Shown piece by piece: positions 1-8,283 of a DNA stretch of 8,761 nucleotides. Both the position numbers and the translations under genes were made by a program. Numbering within the stretch: position 1 is the stretch's first letter; each line of letters starts with the position of its first letter. The notes under the pieces are model-generated. The model was not told where the DNA came from. It made no database searches and worked only from the letters and a program-made list of their open reading frames with translations. The stretch comes from an uncultured Eubacteriales bacterium (GTDB lineage: Bacteria; Bacillota; Clostridia; Oscillospirales; CAG-272): positions 1-8,761 of the forward strand of contig CAKTAA010000090.1 of NCBI GenBank assembly GCA_934526185.1, given 5' to 3'.

Positions 1-2815
1 GATGGATGATCTGACGCGTCTGGCTTCTGTTCTTGAAACATACGATTTTTTCAGCGGACTGCATGTTTATATAGACGGTTTTCATGGCTTTACTCTGCAG
101 CAGTATGCTGTTTTGCAGCACATTTTCAGGCAGAGCAGAAGTGTAACGGTGACGCTTTGCTGTTTGCCGGAGGAAAAGGATAGAGCGTGGATTTTTTCGC
201 AGCCGCTTGAAACAAGCAGACAGATCCGTAAATTAGCGGATTCCTGCGTAAAAGAGGGCATACAGACTATCATTTTGCAGGAAAACAGAAGAACAGGCAA
301 CGAAACGCTGCGGTATCTTGAAAGAGACCTATTCGGTATAGGCCGAAATCTGCCCGTCAATACGACAGAGAAAGAAAAATCCAACCCGGTTTTTATCTGC
401 GCTGCACAAAATATTTTTGCAGAGGCAGAATTCGTTGCACAGAGTATCTGGGCTCAGATTCGCCGCGGCCTTCGTTTTCGGGATATAGCGGTTGTGACCA
501 GAGATACGGCCCGATACGAGGGAGTCCTTGACGCTGTATTTGAAAAGTACGAGATTCCTTACTTTATGGCACGCCGTGTAGGGATCATGACTAAGCCGCT
601 TGTGCGTCTGATAACCGGAATTTTCAGAATCTTTGAATATCATTACCGGAAGCAGGACGTTATTTCATTTCTCAGAACCGGCCTTTGTCCTGTAGATATT
701 GCGGACGCCTGCCTGTTTGAAAAATATGTGACAGCATGGAATCTGAACGGCAGCCGGTATACAGACGCATACCCCTGGACAATGAATCCTGACGGTTATA
801 CAGCAGCGGTATCTGATCGGACGGATGAAATTTTGCGGAAAGTGAATGCTGTACGAGAAGCGCTGATACGCCCTTTGGAAGATTTTAGGACAAAACTGAT
901 ACAAAAGGGCGGATGTACGGTACGCGAAATTTCGCTGTGGCTGTGGGAATATCTGAGTTCTCAGGGAATACCGGAGAAACTGCAGAAATCCGCGGCCGTC
1001 AGCCGCCGGTACGGCGACCGCGCGGAAGCGTCGGAAACGGAGCGGCTTTGGGCAATTGCAATGGATGCGCTGGATCGACTGACAGAAGTCGCGGGGGAAC
1101 AGCGGGTGTCGGTGTCTGAGTATGCTTGCCTTTTGGATATGCTGCTTTCGGACGTGGATATCGGCAACATACCGACAGCGGTAGACGAAGTCGTCATAGG
1201 CGACGCGTCGCAGCTCCGTACCGAAAGCATAAAGGTGATGTACATCGTCGGTGCAAATGACGGCTTTTTTCCGAAAAATGTGGATGACAGCGCATTTTTT
1301 TCTGCCTATGAGATTTCTGTTCTCCGAAGCATAGGACTTGAAATGTCTGAAAGCACGGAATCTCAGACAGCTAAGGAGCTGTTCTGTTTTTACTGTGCGG
1401 CTTCCGGAGCGTCGGAAAAGCTGTTTGTTACCTATGCCGAGACAGACGCAGCCGGCAAAGCCATGCGGCCCTCCATCGGTGTTCAGCAGGTCATTCAAAT
1501 TACAGGTATGCCGGCGGTGAACGCAAATTCACTTCCGGTTTCGCTGCAGATCAGCCGTGAGCGTGCATCCTTTGAGCTGACAGCGCTTTACAGAGGGACG
1601 CCACTGGGGAAGGCGCTTCTGCAGTATTACCATGGACGCGCAAAGGAGTCGAATGTCTACGTGAGATGGCTTGAGGCGCTGGAAATTCCGCTTTCCGAAC
1701 GCAGATACCGTTTGAAACCCGAGACAGCGGAGATGCTGTTCGGCCGTACCGTCAATTTGTCTCAGACACGGCTGGAGAGCTATCTGCTCTGCCATTTTTC
1801 GTATTACTGTGAATATCTTCTGAAGCTCCGCGAAAGCCGTCGGGCAGAAATGGGTTATGCGGATATAGGCAATTTTACGCACTATATTCTCGAGCATTTC
1901 ATGCGGCAATATGCTGAACGAACTGCCGAGGGGAAGGGGGTATATACCCGCGCGGAAATTGTGAAGATTGTCGATGAAAAATTTGAGGAGTATGTACGGG
2001 ACGTCTGCCGGATTGATATACACGGCGGCGGAACGGGGAGATTAAAATATTTATTTGGCAAGCTGCGGCGGACGGCGGTATTTTTATGCAGCAATTTGCA
2101 GAAAGAGTTTGGACAGAGTCGGTTTCGCCCCAGAGATTTCGAAGTACCGGTGACCTATGAAAGCGAAGATGGGATTCCTCCGTTGGCTGTTGTGCTGCCG
2201 GACGGCGGCACGGCATATGTGTTCGGAAAAATTGACCGTGTAGATACCTATGTAAAAGACGGTACGACATATTTTCGCGTTGTAGATTACAAAACAGGCG
2301 TCAGAAAGTTCTCAATGGCGGATATTGAGATGGGATTGAACCTGCAGATGCTGTTGTATTTGTTTTCCATCTGGCAGAACGGCGGACGACGGTACGGAGC
2401 AAAGCGGATACCTGCCGGTGTTTTGTATCTTTCCGCAGGAACACCGGACTTGCCGCTTGACGCACCGACGGACGAGGGGGAAATTGAAAAATTGGCTGAT
2501 GACACGCTGAAGCGCGACGGTCTTGTGCTGAATGATATAGAAATCATACAAGCGATGGACAGGGAGCTTAGCAAAAAATATGCCCCCGCTTCGCTAAAAA
2601 AGGATTCGACTTATTCTGTCGGTTCCAGCGTTGCAACCCTTGAGGAGTTCGGAAATCTGATGCATCAGGTTTCCGATACGGTCGCCCAAATTACAATGGA
2701 GCTGAAAAGCGGCGACGCCGACGCGATACCTTTGCAGAAACGAAAGCCGAAGGCAGACAGAAATCCGTGCGAATACTGCTCAATGAAGCCGGTTTGCCGG
2801 CAAAATCTTCGCTGA
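1..2815 (+). CDS. addB: AddB, ATP-dependent helicase/nuclease subunit B (5' end cut by the window)
   Basis: This is the nuclease and inactive-helicase subunit of the AddAB complex, which with AddA unwinds and trims double-strand DNA ends for homologous recombination. Residues are counted from the ATG at base 2, which is probably internal. The segments around residue 25 (YIDGFHGFT), 140-170 (AEAEFVAQSI then DIAVVTRD) and 395-425 (IGDASQLRTESIK then GANDGFFPK) match the helicase-like part. The C-terminal RecB-type nuclease is intact: H627 in GNFTHYILE, D745 in GKIDRVD, and D762/K764 in VVDYKTG. The four cysteines of the AddB iron-sulfur staple are present: C597, and C923, C926, C932 in the C-x2-C-x5-C tail. 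The family is usually about 1,150 residues. Here 937 are visible and the Walker A end is missing, so about 200 residues should lie upstream. It ends at TGA, 83 bases before addA, in the usual addB-addA order. Confidence 0.96.
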   Translation, partial: MDDLTRLASVLETYDFFSGLHVYIDGFHGFTLQQYAVLQHIFRQSRSVTVTLCCLPEEKDRAWIFSQPLETSRQIRKLADSCVKEGIQTIILQENRRTGNETLRYLERDLFGIGRNLPVNTTEKEKSNPVFICAAQNIFAEAEFVAQSIWAQIRRGLRFRDIAVVTRDTARYEGVLDAVFEKYEIPYFMARRVGIMTKPLVRLITGIFRIFEYHYRKQDVISFLRTGLCPVDIADACLFEKYVTAWNLNGSRYTDAYPWTMNPDGYTAAVSDRTDEILRKVNAVREALIRPLEDFRTKLIQKGGCTVREISLWLWEYLSSQGIPEKLQKSAAVSRRYGDRAEASETERLWAIAMDALDRLTEVAGEQRVSVSEYACLLDMLLSDVDIGNIPTAVDEVVIGDASQLRTESIKVMYIVGANDGFFPKNVDDSAFFSAYEISVLRSIGLEMSESTESQTAKELFCFYCAASGASEKLFVTYAETDAAGKAMRPSIGVQQVIQITGMPAVNANSLPVSLQISRERASFELTALYRGTPLGKALLQYYHGRAKESNVYVRWLEALEIPLSERRYRLKPETAEMLFGRTVNLSQTRLESYLLCHFSYYCEYLLKLRESRRAEMGYADIGNFTHYILEHFMRQYAERTAEGKGVYTRAEIVKIVDEKFEEYVRDVCRIDIHGGGTGRLKYLFGKLRRTAVFLCSNLQKEFGQSRFRPRDFEVPVTYESEDGIPPLAVVLPDGGTAYVFGKIDRVDTYVKDGTTYFRVVDYKTGVRKFSMADIEMGLNLQMLLYLFSIWQNGGRRYGAKRIPAGVLYLSAGTPDLPLDAPTDEGEIEKLADDTLKRDGLVLNDIEIIQAMDRELSKKYAPASLKKDSTYSVGSSVATLEEFGNLMHQVSDTVAQITMELKSGDADAIPLQKRKPKADRNPCEYCSMKPVCRQNLR

Positions 2816-2832
2816 ACGGGATGTCCTGGGGG

Positions 2833-2862
2833 ATTGAAATACTGTTTGTCTTTCAATAATAT
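2833..2862 (+). promoter_or_regulatory. Possible internal promoter and inverted repeat in the addB-addA gap
   Basis: TTGAAA (2834-2839) is followed after 17 bases by TAATAT (2857-2862), a 5/6 and a 4/6 match to sigma-A boxes. The same stretch holds a perfect 7-bp inverted repeat, ATTGAAA (2833-2839) and TTTCAAT (2851-2857), with an 11-base loop. It could give addA its own promoter, form a small hairpin in the operon mRNA, or bind a regulator. All three readings are inference, and AT-rich gaps produce such matches by chance. Confidence 0.3.
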
Positions 2863-2883
2863 AAAACATGATACTGATCGATG

Positions 2884-2890
2884 AAAGGGA
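2884..2890 (+). promoter_or_regulatory. Ribosome binding site that decides the addA start
   Basis: The purine run AAAGGGA lies 8 bases before the ATG at 2899. The ATG at 2881, six codons upstream in the same frame, overlaps this run and has no recognisable Shine-Dalgarno sequence before it. The 2899 start also puts the Q-motif glutamine at residue 13 and Walker A at about 31-35, close to the N-terminus as expected for AddA. Confidence 0.6.
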
Positions 2891-2898
2891 TATACGTT

Positions 2899-5800
2899 AT
2901 GGATGAAAAAACGGCGCGGACATGGACTGAGGGACAGCGGCTCGCCATTGAGGTGCGCGGCAAGACGGTGCTTGTGTCGGCGGCGGCGGGATCTGGAAAA
3001 ACCGCAACTTTGACCGAACGTCTGCTGAGGCGCCTGACGGATAAGGAAAATCCTTTGGAGCTTTCCAGGCTGCTTGTTGTAACGTTTACAAATGCTGCGG
3101 CGGAAGAGCTGCGCGTAAGAATTCGCAGCGCCCTCTCCGACGCTTTGCAGAACCAGCCGCAGAACCGACATCTGCAGCGCCAGCTTGCCTGTGTTTCGCA
3201 GGCGAAAATTTGTACCATACATAGCTATTGCCTTGAGCTGGTACGCAGAAATTTTCAGACGCTCGGTCTTCCCGCACGGCTGCGCGTGGCGGACGAGGCT
3301 GAAGTAAGACTGATGACTGCCGCCGTTATGGACGAATTGATTTCAGACACGCTTGACGGGGCTGTGCCGCAGATTTCATCAGAGGAGGCCGCAGCTCTGT
3401 TCGACTGTCTGATCAATACCCGCAGCGAAAAAAATCTTGCCCGGTTTCTGCTGGAGCTGAAAGCAAAAACGGATAATCTGCCGCTTGGAACAGGGTGGAT
3501 CGGAAAGCAGGCTGAACGGCTGGAAAGGGAAAGCGGACATTCTTTTTTTAAAACTCCGTGGGGTGAGGAGATTCGGAGATATACAGCGTCATTTTTTTTT
3601 GAATATCGAGAGGCATACGGGCGCGCACTTCCTCAGCTTTCCGAAAATGAAGTTTATATAAAAAATTACGGCGCTGCATTTGAAAAGGATGCTGCGTATA
3701 TTCAGCAGGTGCTGGAGGCGGTTGAGGCGCACGATTACGGCAAAACACGTAAGCTGCTTAAGGAATATCAGCCCAGTCCGCTTGGCGCGGGAATCCGCGG
3801 TGCGCTGAAAACTGAGAATATTGTTTCGTGCAAAGCTACACGTGACGATTTTGTCAAAGGCTTGCGCGCCATACGTGATCGATATTATGTGTATGAGGAG
3901 GAGCAGATTCCCGGAGCCATGCGGGCCCTGGCTTTGCAGCTTCACCGCCTTTTTGCGTTTTTATCCGTTTATGAGGAGAGAGAAAGAGAAGAAAAAAAGA
4001 AGCGGCGTATTCTGACGTTTACGGATATTGAACGGTATGCGGCGGCGCTGCTGACTGACAGTGCGGGTGAAAAGTCAGATGCAGCTTTACTGGAAACAGA
4101 AAAGTTCGATGAAATCTATATTGACGAATACCAAGACGTCAGCCCCCTGCAGGACGCGGTTTTCCGCGCGATCTCGCGTCGGGATAACCGTTTTATGGTC
4201 GGTGACATCAAACAGAGCATATACGGATTCCGCGGAGCCTCCCCGGATCTGTTTGCGGCATACCGTGAGGAATTTGCCGCTCCTGTTCATCCAGATGACT
4301 GCGAGACAGTTTTTCTTTCGGAGAATTTTCGCAGCGACGGTCACATTCTCGACTTTTCGAATAGAATCTTCGAAACGCTGTTCGGATTATGCGGCGGAGA
4401 TATTTCATATCGGCCGGAGGACGCGCTCCGAAAGGGGAAGAAAGAGATCGGTGATTCTGTTCAGACTGAGGTCGAGCTGATTTTATGCCCGCAGACCGAA
4501 AGCGAAGCCATACAGGGGAGCAAGGGGGAAGAACCAGAGGAAGAGGAAAGTTTATCAGAGGCGGAATTTGTGGCCGAAAAAATTTCTGAACTGCTTCGAA
4601 ACGAAAAGAAACGTGACGGAACACCGATCTGTGGCGGAGATATCGCAATATTACTGCGAAGCACAAGATCATCGGCAGAGGCCTATGAAAGCGCTCTGCG
4701 GGGTAGAGGAATTTCAAGCGTGAACCGCGCGGCAGAAAATTTTTTCGAGAATGCCGAGGTACTGATGGTTCTTTGTCTTCTGCAGTGCATTGAAAATCCT
4801 TATCAGGATATCTACCTGGCAGGGGCGTTGAAAAGTCCTGTGTTCGGTGTGACGCTTGACGAAATGGTTCATATCAGAAAAGCAGAGCCGGATGGTTCTT
4901 TTTATGAAGCATTAGAAGTATTTGTTAAACAAACCGGATTTCAGAAGGGGGCACGATTTCTCGAACGGCTGTCCTATTACCGGCACAGGGCTGAAGGAAT
5001 GCCTGTGGACAAGCTCCTGTGGTTTTTGTACAGCGACCTGGAAATTTTTTCATTAATATACGCAAAAGAACGCTGGAATGATGATGAAAATGATATGCGA
5101 ACACCGGAGCAGATGAAAGCAAACCTGATGCTTTTTTACGAATATGCACGCGAATTCGAAGGTGGTTCCTTTCAGGGACTGCATCAGTTTGTATTGTATG
5201 TTATGGAGCTTATTGAAAGAAAAGAAACACTGCCCATAGCAGCAGAAGCCGGCCGTGCGGACGCTGTCCGCATTATAACCGTTCACCAGTCCAAAGGTCT
5301 GGAGTTCCCGGTATGTTTTTACTGCGGACTTAAAAAACCGTTTAACCGCGGCGATCTAAGGGAAAATATCCAGATGGAGAAGCAGGCAGGTCTGGCTATG
5401 TATCTGCGGGATGCAAGCGGTTTGGCAAGAATTAATACGCCTGTACGCGAAGCCATTTCCCTGGCGGTATCGGAAAAGCAGGCTGAGGAGGAAATGCGTG
5501 TTCTGTATGTGGCGCTGACGAGACCGCGCGAGCGTTTGTATCTGACAGCGACTGTCAAGGATGCAGAAAAAACGCTTGAGAAATATCGGGAAACGGCGAT
5601 GCATTTGTCGCGGCAGCGTCTTATGGGCGGAAAATGCAGCCTGGATTGGATTCTGCCAGCCGTGCTGGTTGCAGGAGAACGGGCGGCGTGTCGCGTCAGC
5701 GTTGCGAAAATCCACGACTTGAATCAAACAGCGGCAGTAACCCCGGCGAAAAGCGTTGGAGAAGATGGAGAAGGCGCGATGAATACGGAAGAGAGCAAGG

Positions 5801-6618
5801 AGATGAACTACCGCGAGGCTCTCAGACTGATAGAACGCCGCTTTTCTTTTCGGTATCCTTATGCGGACGCGGCAAGACTTCCGGCAAAACTATCCGTATC
5901 GCAGCTTTATCCTTCTGTTCTGGATGATTTAGACGTATTTCAGGATGTCAGCTTCTGTGGAATGGAAAAAGCTATTTGGACTCCAGACAATTCAGAAGAG
6001 CCGGAGCAGGAGCCGGTATACGTCTTTAATCCCCCGTCTTTTGTAAGGCCGGATTACAAAAGAGAAGCGGCCAAGCGCGGTACCGCCACGCATGTTTTTA
6101 TGCAATTCTGTGATTTCAATCGGGCGGCGGTGCGCGGCGGTGTGCGCTCTGAGGTGAACCGGCTGGTACGAGAAAAATTTATGACGGATGAAGACGCGGA
6201 GCTGGTTGAAATCCTTTCAGCGGAAAGATTTTTTGAAAGTCCATTGTTTGAAGAGATGCGGTGTTCGGCCGAGCTTCACCGCGAGGTGCGATTTAATATG
6301 TTTTGTCCAGCGTCGGAGTTGACGGGCAATGTCTGTATGAGAGACCGTCTGAAGGATGAATCCGTACTGGTGCAGGGTGTTATCGACTGCTATTTCAGAA
6401 ATGGAGACGGAAGTATGACGGTTGTCGATTACAAGACCGATCATTTTACCGAAGAAGAACTGAAAAATCGGAATACGGTAAAAAAAATGCTCATACAGCG
6501 GCACAAAGGGCAGCTTACATACTATCGGAGAGCATGCGAGACACTGACTGGATGCCGGGTAAGCCGGGTGCTGCTGTATTCGTTTGCCTTGGGAGAGGCA
6601 ATTGATATAGGTTCGTAG
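2899..6618 (+). CDS. addA: AddA, ATP-dependent helicase/nuclease subunit A
   Basis: This is the motor subunit of AddAB: a UvrD/Rep-type superfamily 1A 3'-5' helicase fused to a C-terminal RecB-family nuclease, acting on double-strand breaks. It has 1,239 residues from the ATG at 2899, close to the roughly 1,230 of Bacillus AddA. All helicase motifs are visible: Q motif (Q13), Walker A AAGSGKT (K34), motif Ia VTFTNAAAEELR, motif II DEYQD (409-413), motif III GDIKQSIYGFRGA (from 435), motif IV ENFRS (475-479), motif V TVHQSKGLEFP (794-804), and motif VI ALTRPRERLYL (R875). The nuclease has H1065 in GTATHVFMQ, D1163 in QGVID, and D1177/K1179 in VVDYKTD. An acidic stretch (EEPEEEES, bases about 4528-4551) and a variable linker (about 5730-5810) look like normal inter-domain spacers. 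It is downstream of addB, probably in one operon, and ends before a strong hairpin. An alternative start at 2881 would add six residues. Confidence 0.97.
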   Translation: MDEKTARTWTEGQRLAIEVRGKTVLVSAAAGSGKTATLTERLLRRLTDKENPLELSRLLVVTFTNAAAEELRVRIRSALSDALQNQPQNRHLQRQLACVSQAKICTIHSYCLELVRRNFQTLGLPARLRVADEAEVRLMTAAVMDELISDTLDGAVPQISSEEAAALFDCLINTRSEKNLARFLLELKAKTDNLPLGTGWIGKQAERLERESGHSFFKTPWGEEIRRYTASFFFEYREAYGRALPQLSENEVYIKNYGAAFEKDAAYIQQVLEAVEAHDYGKTRKLLKEYQPSPLGAGIRGALKTENIVSCKATRDDFVKGLRAIRDRYYVYEEEQIPGAMRALALQLHRLFAFLSVYEEREREEKKKRRILTFTDIERYAAALLTDSAGEKSDAALLETEKFDEIYIDEYQDVSPLQDAVFRAISRRDNRFMVGDIKQSIYGFRGASPDLFAAYREEFAAPVHPDDCETVFLSENFRSDGHILDFSNRIFETLFGLCGGDISYRPEDALRKGKKEIGDSVQTEVELILCPQTESEAIQGSKGEEPEEEESLSEAEFVAEKISELLRNEKKRDGTPICGGDIAILLRSTRSSAEAYESALRGRGISSVNRAAENFFENAEVLMVLCLLQCIENPYQDIYLAGALKSPVFGVTLDEMVHIRKAEPDGSFYEALEVFVKQTGFQKGARFLERLSYYRHRAEGMPVDKLLWFLYSDLEIFSLIYAKERWNDDENDMRTPEQMKANLMLFYEYAREFEGGSFQGLHQFVLYVMELIERKETLPIAAEAGRADAVRIITVHQSKGLEFPVCFYCGLKKPFNRGDLRENIQMEKQAGLAMYLRDASGLARINTPVREAISLAVSEKQAEEEMRVLYVALTRPRERLYLTATVKDAEKTLEKYRETAMHLSRQRLMGGKCSLDWILPAVLVAGERAACRVSVAKIHDLNQTAAVTPAKSVGEDGEGAMNTEESKEMNYREALRLIERRFSFRYPYADAARLPAKLSVSQLYPSVLDDLDVFQDVSFCGMEKAIWTPDNSEEPEQEPVYVFNPPSFVRPDYKREAAKRGTATHVFMQFCDFNRAAVRGGVRSEVNRLVREKFMTDEDAELVEILSAERFFESPLFEEMRCSAELHREVRFNMFCPASELTGNVCMRDRLKDESVLVQGVIDCYFRNGDGSMTVVDYKTDHFTEEELKNRNTVKKMLIQRHKGQLTYYRRACETLTGCRVSRVLLYSFALGEAIDIGS

Positions 6619-6691
6619 CAATAAGCTGCAATTCCGAATAAAGTAAGCAGAAAACAAAGTAACATACTAGCCTCGAATTTTCAAAATACAA

Positions 6692-6740
6692 TTACCCCCT
6701 GTGAAAAACACAATTATTTTTCACAGGGGGTAACATTTTT
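6692..6740. terminator. Bidirectional intrinsic terminator between addA and tmk
   Basis: The arms TTACCCCCTGTGAAAAA (6692-6708) and TTTTTCACAGGGGGTAA (6717-6733) pair perfectly over 17 bp around an 8-base loop (6709-6716). On the plus strand a TTTTT run follows at 6736-6740. On the minus strand the stem is followed by a U-rich stretch with four consecutive Us. The stem lies 73 bases after the addA stop and about 30 bases beyond the tmk stop, so it can end transcription of both convergent genes. Confidence 0.88.
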
Positions 6741-6763
6741 GTTTAAATGACTTATGAAAATTA

Positions 6764-7396
6764 TTAAAATAAATGAGCAACGGCACGCCAGATGCTGTCG
6801 GATATTTCGCCGGCACTGCCGGCTGCATCAATTATAGCAATATTTTCAACATTTTTTAATCTTTCAAAAGCTGCAAAATAATTATCCCGAACTTGTATCA
6901 GCCGTTCTTCTTTTTCAAACAGTTCCGTTTGAAATCTGTCTCTCCGGATTCTCTCCAGCGCCATTGCAACGGGAAGGTCAAGAAAAACGGTAATGGATGG
7001 ACGCAGAATATCCGCACAGAGAGAGTTCGCCGAAATAACCCAGTCCATATCCATGTCTACGCTGTGGTATGCATAAGATGAAAAATAATACCGATCTGTA
7101 AGAACTGTTATGCCATCGTCGATTTTACTGCAGATGCCGTCCGTATCATTCAGCAGATGATCCGCCCTGTCTGCGGCAAACAGACTGGCAAGCACCCGAT
7201 TGTCTGCCGACATTCTGCCTGTCATAATTTGGTGAATCAATGATCCGATGGGAGAATCGGTAGGCTCTCTTGTCGTATAACAGCGCAGACCGGTTGCCTT
7301 CAGTCGATCCGAAAGCATACGAAGCTGTGTACTTTTACCTGAACCGTCGATCCCTTCAAATGCAATAAAAATACCTTTTTTCTTTAAACTTTCCAT
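6764..7396 (-). CDS. tmk: Thymidylate kinase (dTMP kinase), EPTD-loop variant
   Basis: This is a cytoplasmic nucleoside monophosphate kinase, expected to convert dTMP and ATP to dTDP for DNA synthesis. The 210 residues are the usual length. Walker A is GIDGSGKS (15-22); the dTMP-binding loop is TREPTDSPIG (42-51); the DRY motif is at 101-103, followed by an SSYAYHS segment; the LID region is about 149-161 (RIRRDRFQTELFE). The loop reads EPTDSPIG instead of the EPGGT of the best-studied bacterial enzymes. It resembles a version seen in archaea and, as far as I recall, in a second Tmk-like protein of many Clostridia. The exact substrate is therefore less certain than the fold; another deoxynucleotide is possible. 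The nearest Shine-Dalgarno-like sequence (GGAG on the minus strand, complement of 7410-7413) sits 13 bases before the ATG, longer than ideal. No other standard start precedes the P-loop. It is a single-gene unit convergent with addA. Confidence 0.9.
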   Translation of the reverse strand: MESLKKKGIFIAFEGIDGSGKSTQLRMLSDRLKATGLRCYTTREPTDSPIGSLIHQIMTGRMSADNRVLASLFAADRADHLLNDTDGICSKIDDGITVLTDRYYFSSYAYHSVDMDMDWVISANSLCADILRPSITVFLDLPVAMALERIRRDRFQTELFEKEERLIQVRDNYFAAFERLKNVENIAIIDAAGSAGEISDSIWRAVAHLF

Positions 7397-7465
7397 AATC
7401 TGCGTAAAACTCCGTCTCTGTATGATAGAGCAGTCTTTCAGTTTACTGCAATCTCTGTTCGTTCT

Positions 7466-7495
7466 ATTTTATCATTACAGGGATAGTTTTGTCAA
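7466..7495 (-). promoter_or_regulatory. Near-consensus sigma-A promoter for tmk
   Basis: Reading the minus strand, a perfect TTGACA -35 box (complement of 7490-7495) is followed after 18 bases by TAAAAT (complement of 7466-7471), a 5/6 match to TATAAT. A TG one base before the -10 box makes it an extended -10. Transcription would begin near 7459, giving a 5' leader of about 60 bases. It is the best promoter in the window and faces the right gene. I see no riboswitch-like structure in the leader, only a weak 5-bp hairpin (GCAGT/ACTGC). Confidence 0.72.
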
Positions 7496-7565
7496 TGCCG
7501 ATTTAAAGGTTAAGCAAATAGGCAGAAGTGAACGCAGTTATTCCGTTTTTTCATACCATATGCAA

Positions 7566-7595
7566 GTTTCATTCCGGTCCCGAGAAATTTATACT
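7566..7595 (+). promoter_or_regulatory. Possible promoter for the flavodoxin gene
   Basis: TATACT (7590-7595) is a 5/6 match to the -10 box and lies about 42 bases before the GTG start. An 18-base spacer upstream leads to GTTTCA (7566-7571), only a 3/6 match to the -35 box. With the tmk promoter it would make the 241-base gap a divergent promoter region, with the two start sites about 140 bases apart. The -10 box is fair and the -35 box is weak. Confidence 0.35.
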
Positions 7596-7637
7596 ATAGA
7601 TAAAACGATGAATATTTTATGAAAAGAGACAATTTTC

Positions 7638-8186
7638 GTGAAGGGAACTATTGTATATGCGAGCAAATACGGGTCAACAGAAAAAGTATGCAGATGGATT
7701 CATGAGGGAATCAGAAATCATACGGCGGAGATCCGGCGTATTACCCAACCCACGATAGAGAAAAAAGAGTTTATGGTGCTCGGCACGCCGATCTTCATTG
7801 GGAAACCGATGGAAGAATTTCTTGAATTTATTGATTTATACAGGCACGAGCTCTGCCAAGTGCCGACTTTTTTGTTCATTACCTCTTGGGCGCAGTCAAC
7901 CCGGTACAGCGATGCATGCAGGGAGTTTTTGGACTTCATTCTGAGCCGTATGAAACCGTGCAGCCCTGTTCTGGCCCGTTCTCTTTCGGGCAGACTGATA
8001 TTAAATGAATTGAAAGCACGGGACAGAAATGTCATGCAGCGTCTGCTGCGCAGAATTGACGCAAAGCAGCCGGATTTTCACTCGGAATCCATACAATGGA
8101 GCGACCAACGCAGCCGGCTGCAGTGCAATCGATTCGGTAAAGAAATCGATCAGTGCTTAAGCAGCAGCACATTCCCGGTACAATGA
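7638..8186 (+). CDS. Flavodoxin-domain protein, HemG-like (Flavodoxin_5 type)
   Basis: This is a small soluble FMN-binding electron-transfer protein of 182 residues. The N-terminus is a typical flavodoxin first strand and phosphate loop: TIVYASKYGSTEK (4-16), with S9, S13 and T14 placed to hold the FMN phosphate. The second flavin-contact region is at 47-56 (VLGTPIFIGK), and a further strand and loop are at about 75-92 (TFLFITSW). The layout resembles protoporphyrinogen oxidase HemG, but many clostridial proteins of this shape have no assigned partner, so I give no gene symbol. The start is GTG at 7638: an in-frame TGA at 7620-7622 lies just upstream and no ATG, GTG or TTG falls between. The Shine-Dalgarno sequence is weak (GAG at 7626-7628, 9 bases away). 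It lies upstream of, and co-directional with, the radical SAM gene and may be its electron donor. Confidence 0.82.
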   Translation: MKGTIVYASKYGSTEKVCRWIHEGIRNHTAEIRRITQPTIEKKEFMVLGTPIFIGKPMEEFLEFIDLYRHELCQVPTFLFITSWAQSTRYSDACREFLDFILSRMKPCSPVLARSLSGRLILNELKARDRNVMQRLLRRIDAKQPDFHSESIQWSDQRSRLQCNRFGKEIDQCLSSSTFPVQ

Positions 8187-8262
8187 AAAGCAAGATCTCT
8201 TCCACTGCTTTTGACAGCAGATCCGATTGCTGAACGATGAGCTTTATTAACGCTTGCCGAAC

Positions 8263-8271
8263 AAGGAAAGG
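8263..8271 (+). promoter_or_regulatory. Ribosome binding site of the radical SAM gene
   Basis: AAGGAAAGG precedes two adjacent possible starts, GTG at 8281 (9 bases from the last G) and ATG at 8284 (12 bases). The spacing favours GTG and the codon favours ATG; the choice changes the protein by one residue. An in-frame TAA at 8248-8250 limits any longer start to a TTG at 8254. Confidence 0.5.
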
Positions 8272-8283
8272 AATACTTTAGTG

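Noticed and set aside
2..10. ATG at base 2 as the true start of addB
   Set aside because: The protein would lack the N-terminal Walker A domain of AddB. The window simply begins inside the gene.
665..1498. 277-residue open frame on the minus strand inside addB
   Set aside because: It is fully antisense to the conserved AddB frame, has a composition rich in Arg, His, Cys and Phe typical of a shadow frame, and shows no recognisable domain.
4528..4551. Acidic low-complexity stretch in AddA as a sign of an inserted domain
   Set aside because: It is short, lies in a variable inter-motif loop between helicase motifs IV and V, and comparable acidic spacers occur in other AddA proteins.
7422..7622. 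66-residue open frame on the plus strand between tmk and the flavodoxin gene
   Set aside because: It has no Shine-Dalgarno sequence, shows no recognisable motif, and lies across the tmk promoter and the likely flavodoxin promoter.
8186..8212. Hairpin AAAAGCA/TGCTTTT just after the flavodoxin stop as a terminator
   Set aside because: The stem is only 7 bp, mostly A-T, with a 13-base loop and no U-tract after it beyond the arm, so it is too weak to call. The two genes may be co-transcribed.
8211..8239. Promoter for the radical SAM gene starting at the perfect TTGACA at 8211-8216
   Set aside because: At spacers of 16 to 18 bases the -10 position reads AACGAT, ACGATG or CGATGA, none a good match. 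The hexamer alone is not enough.
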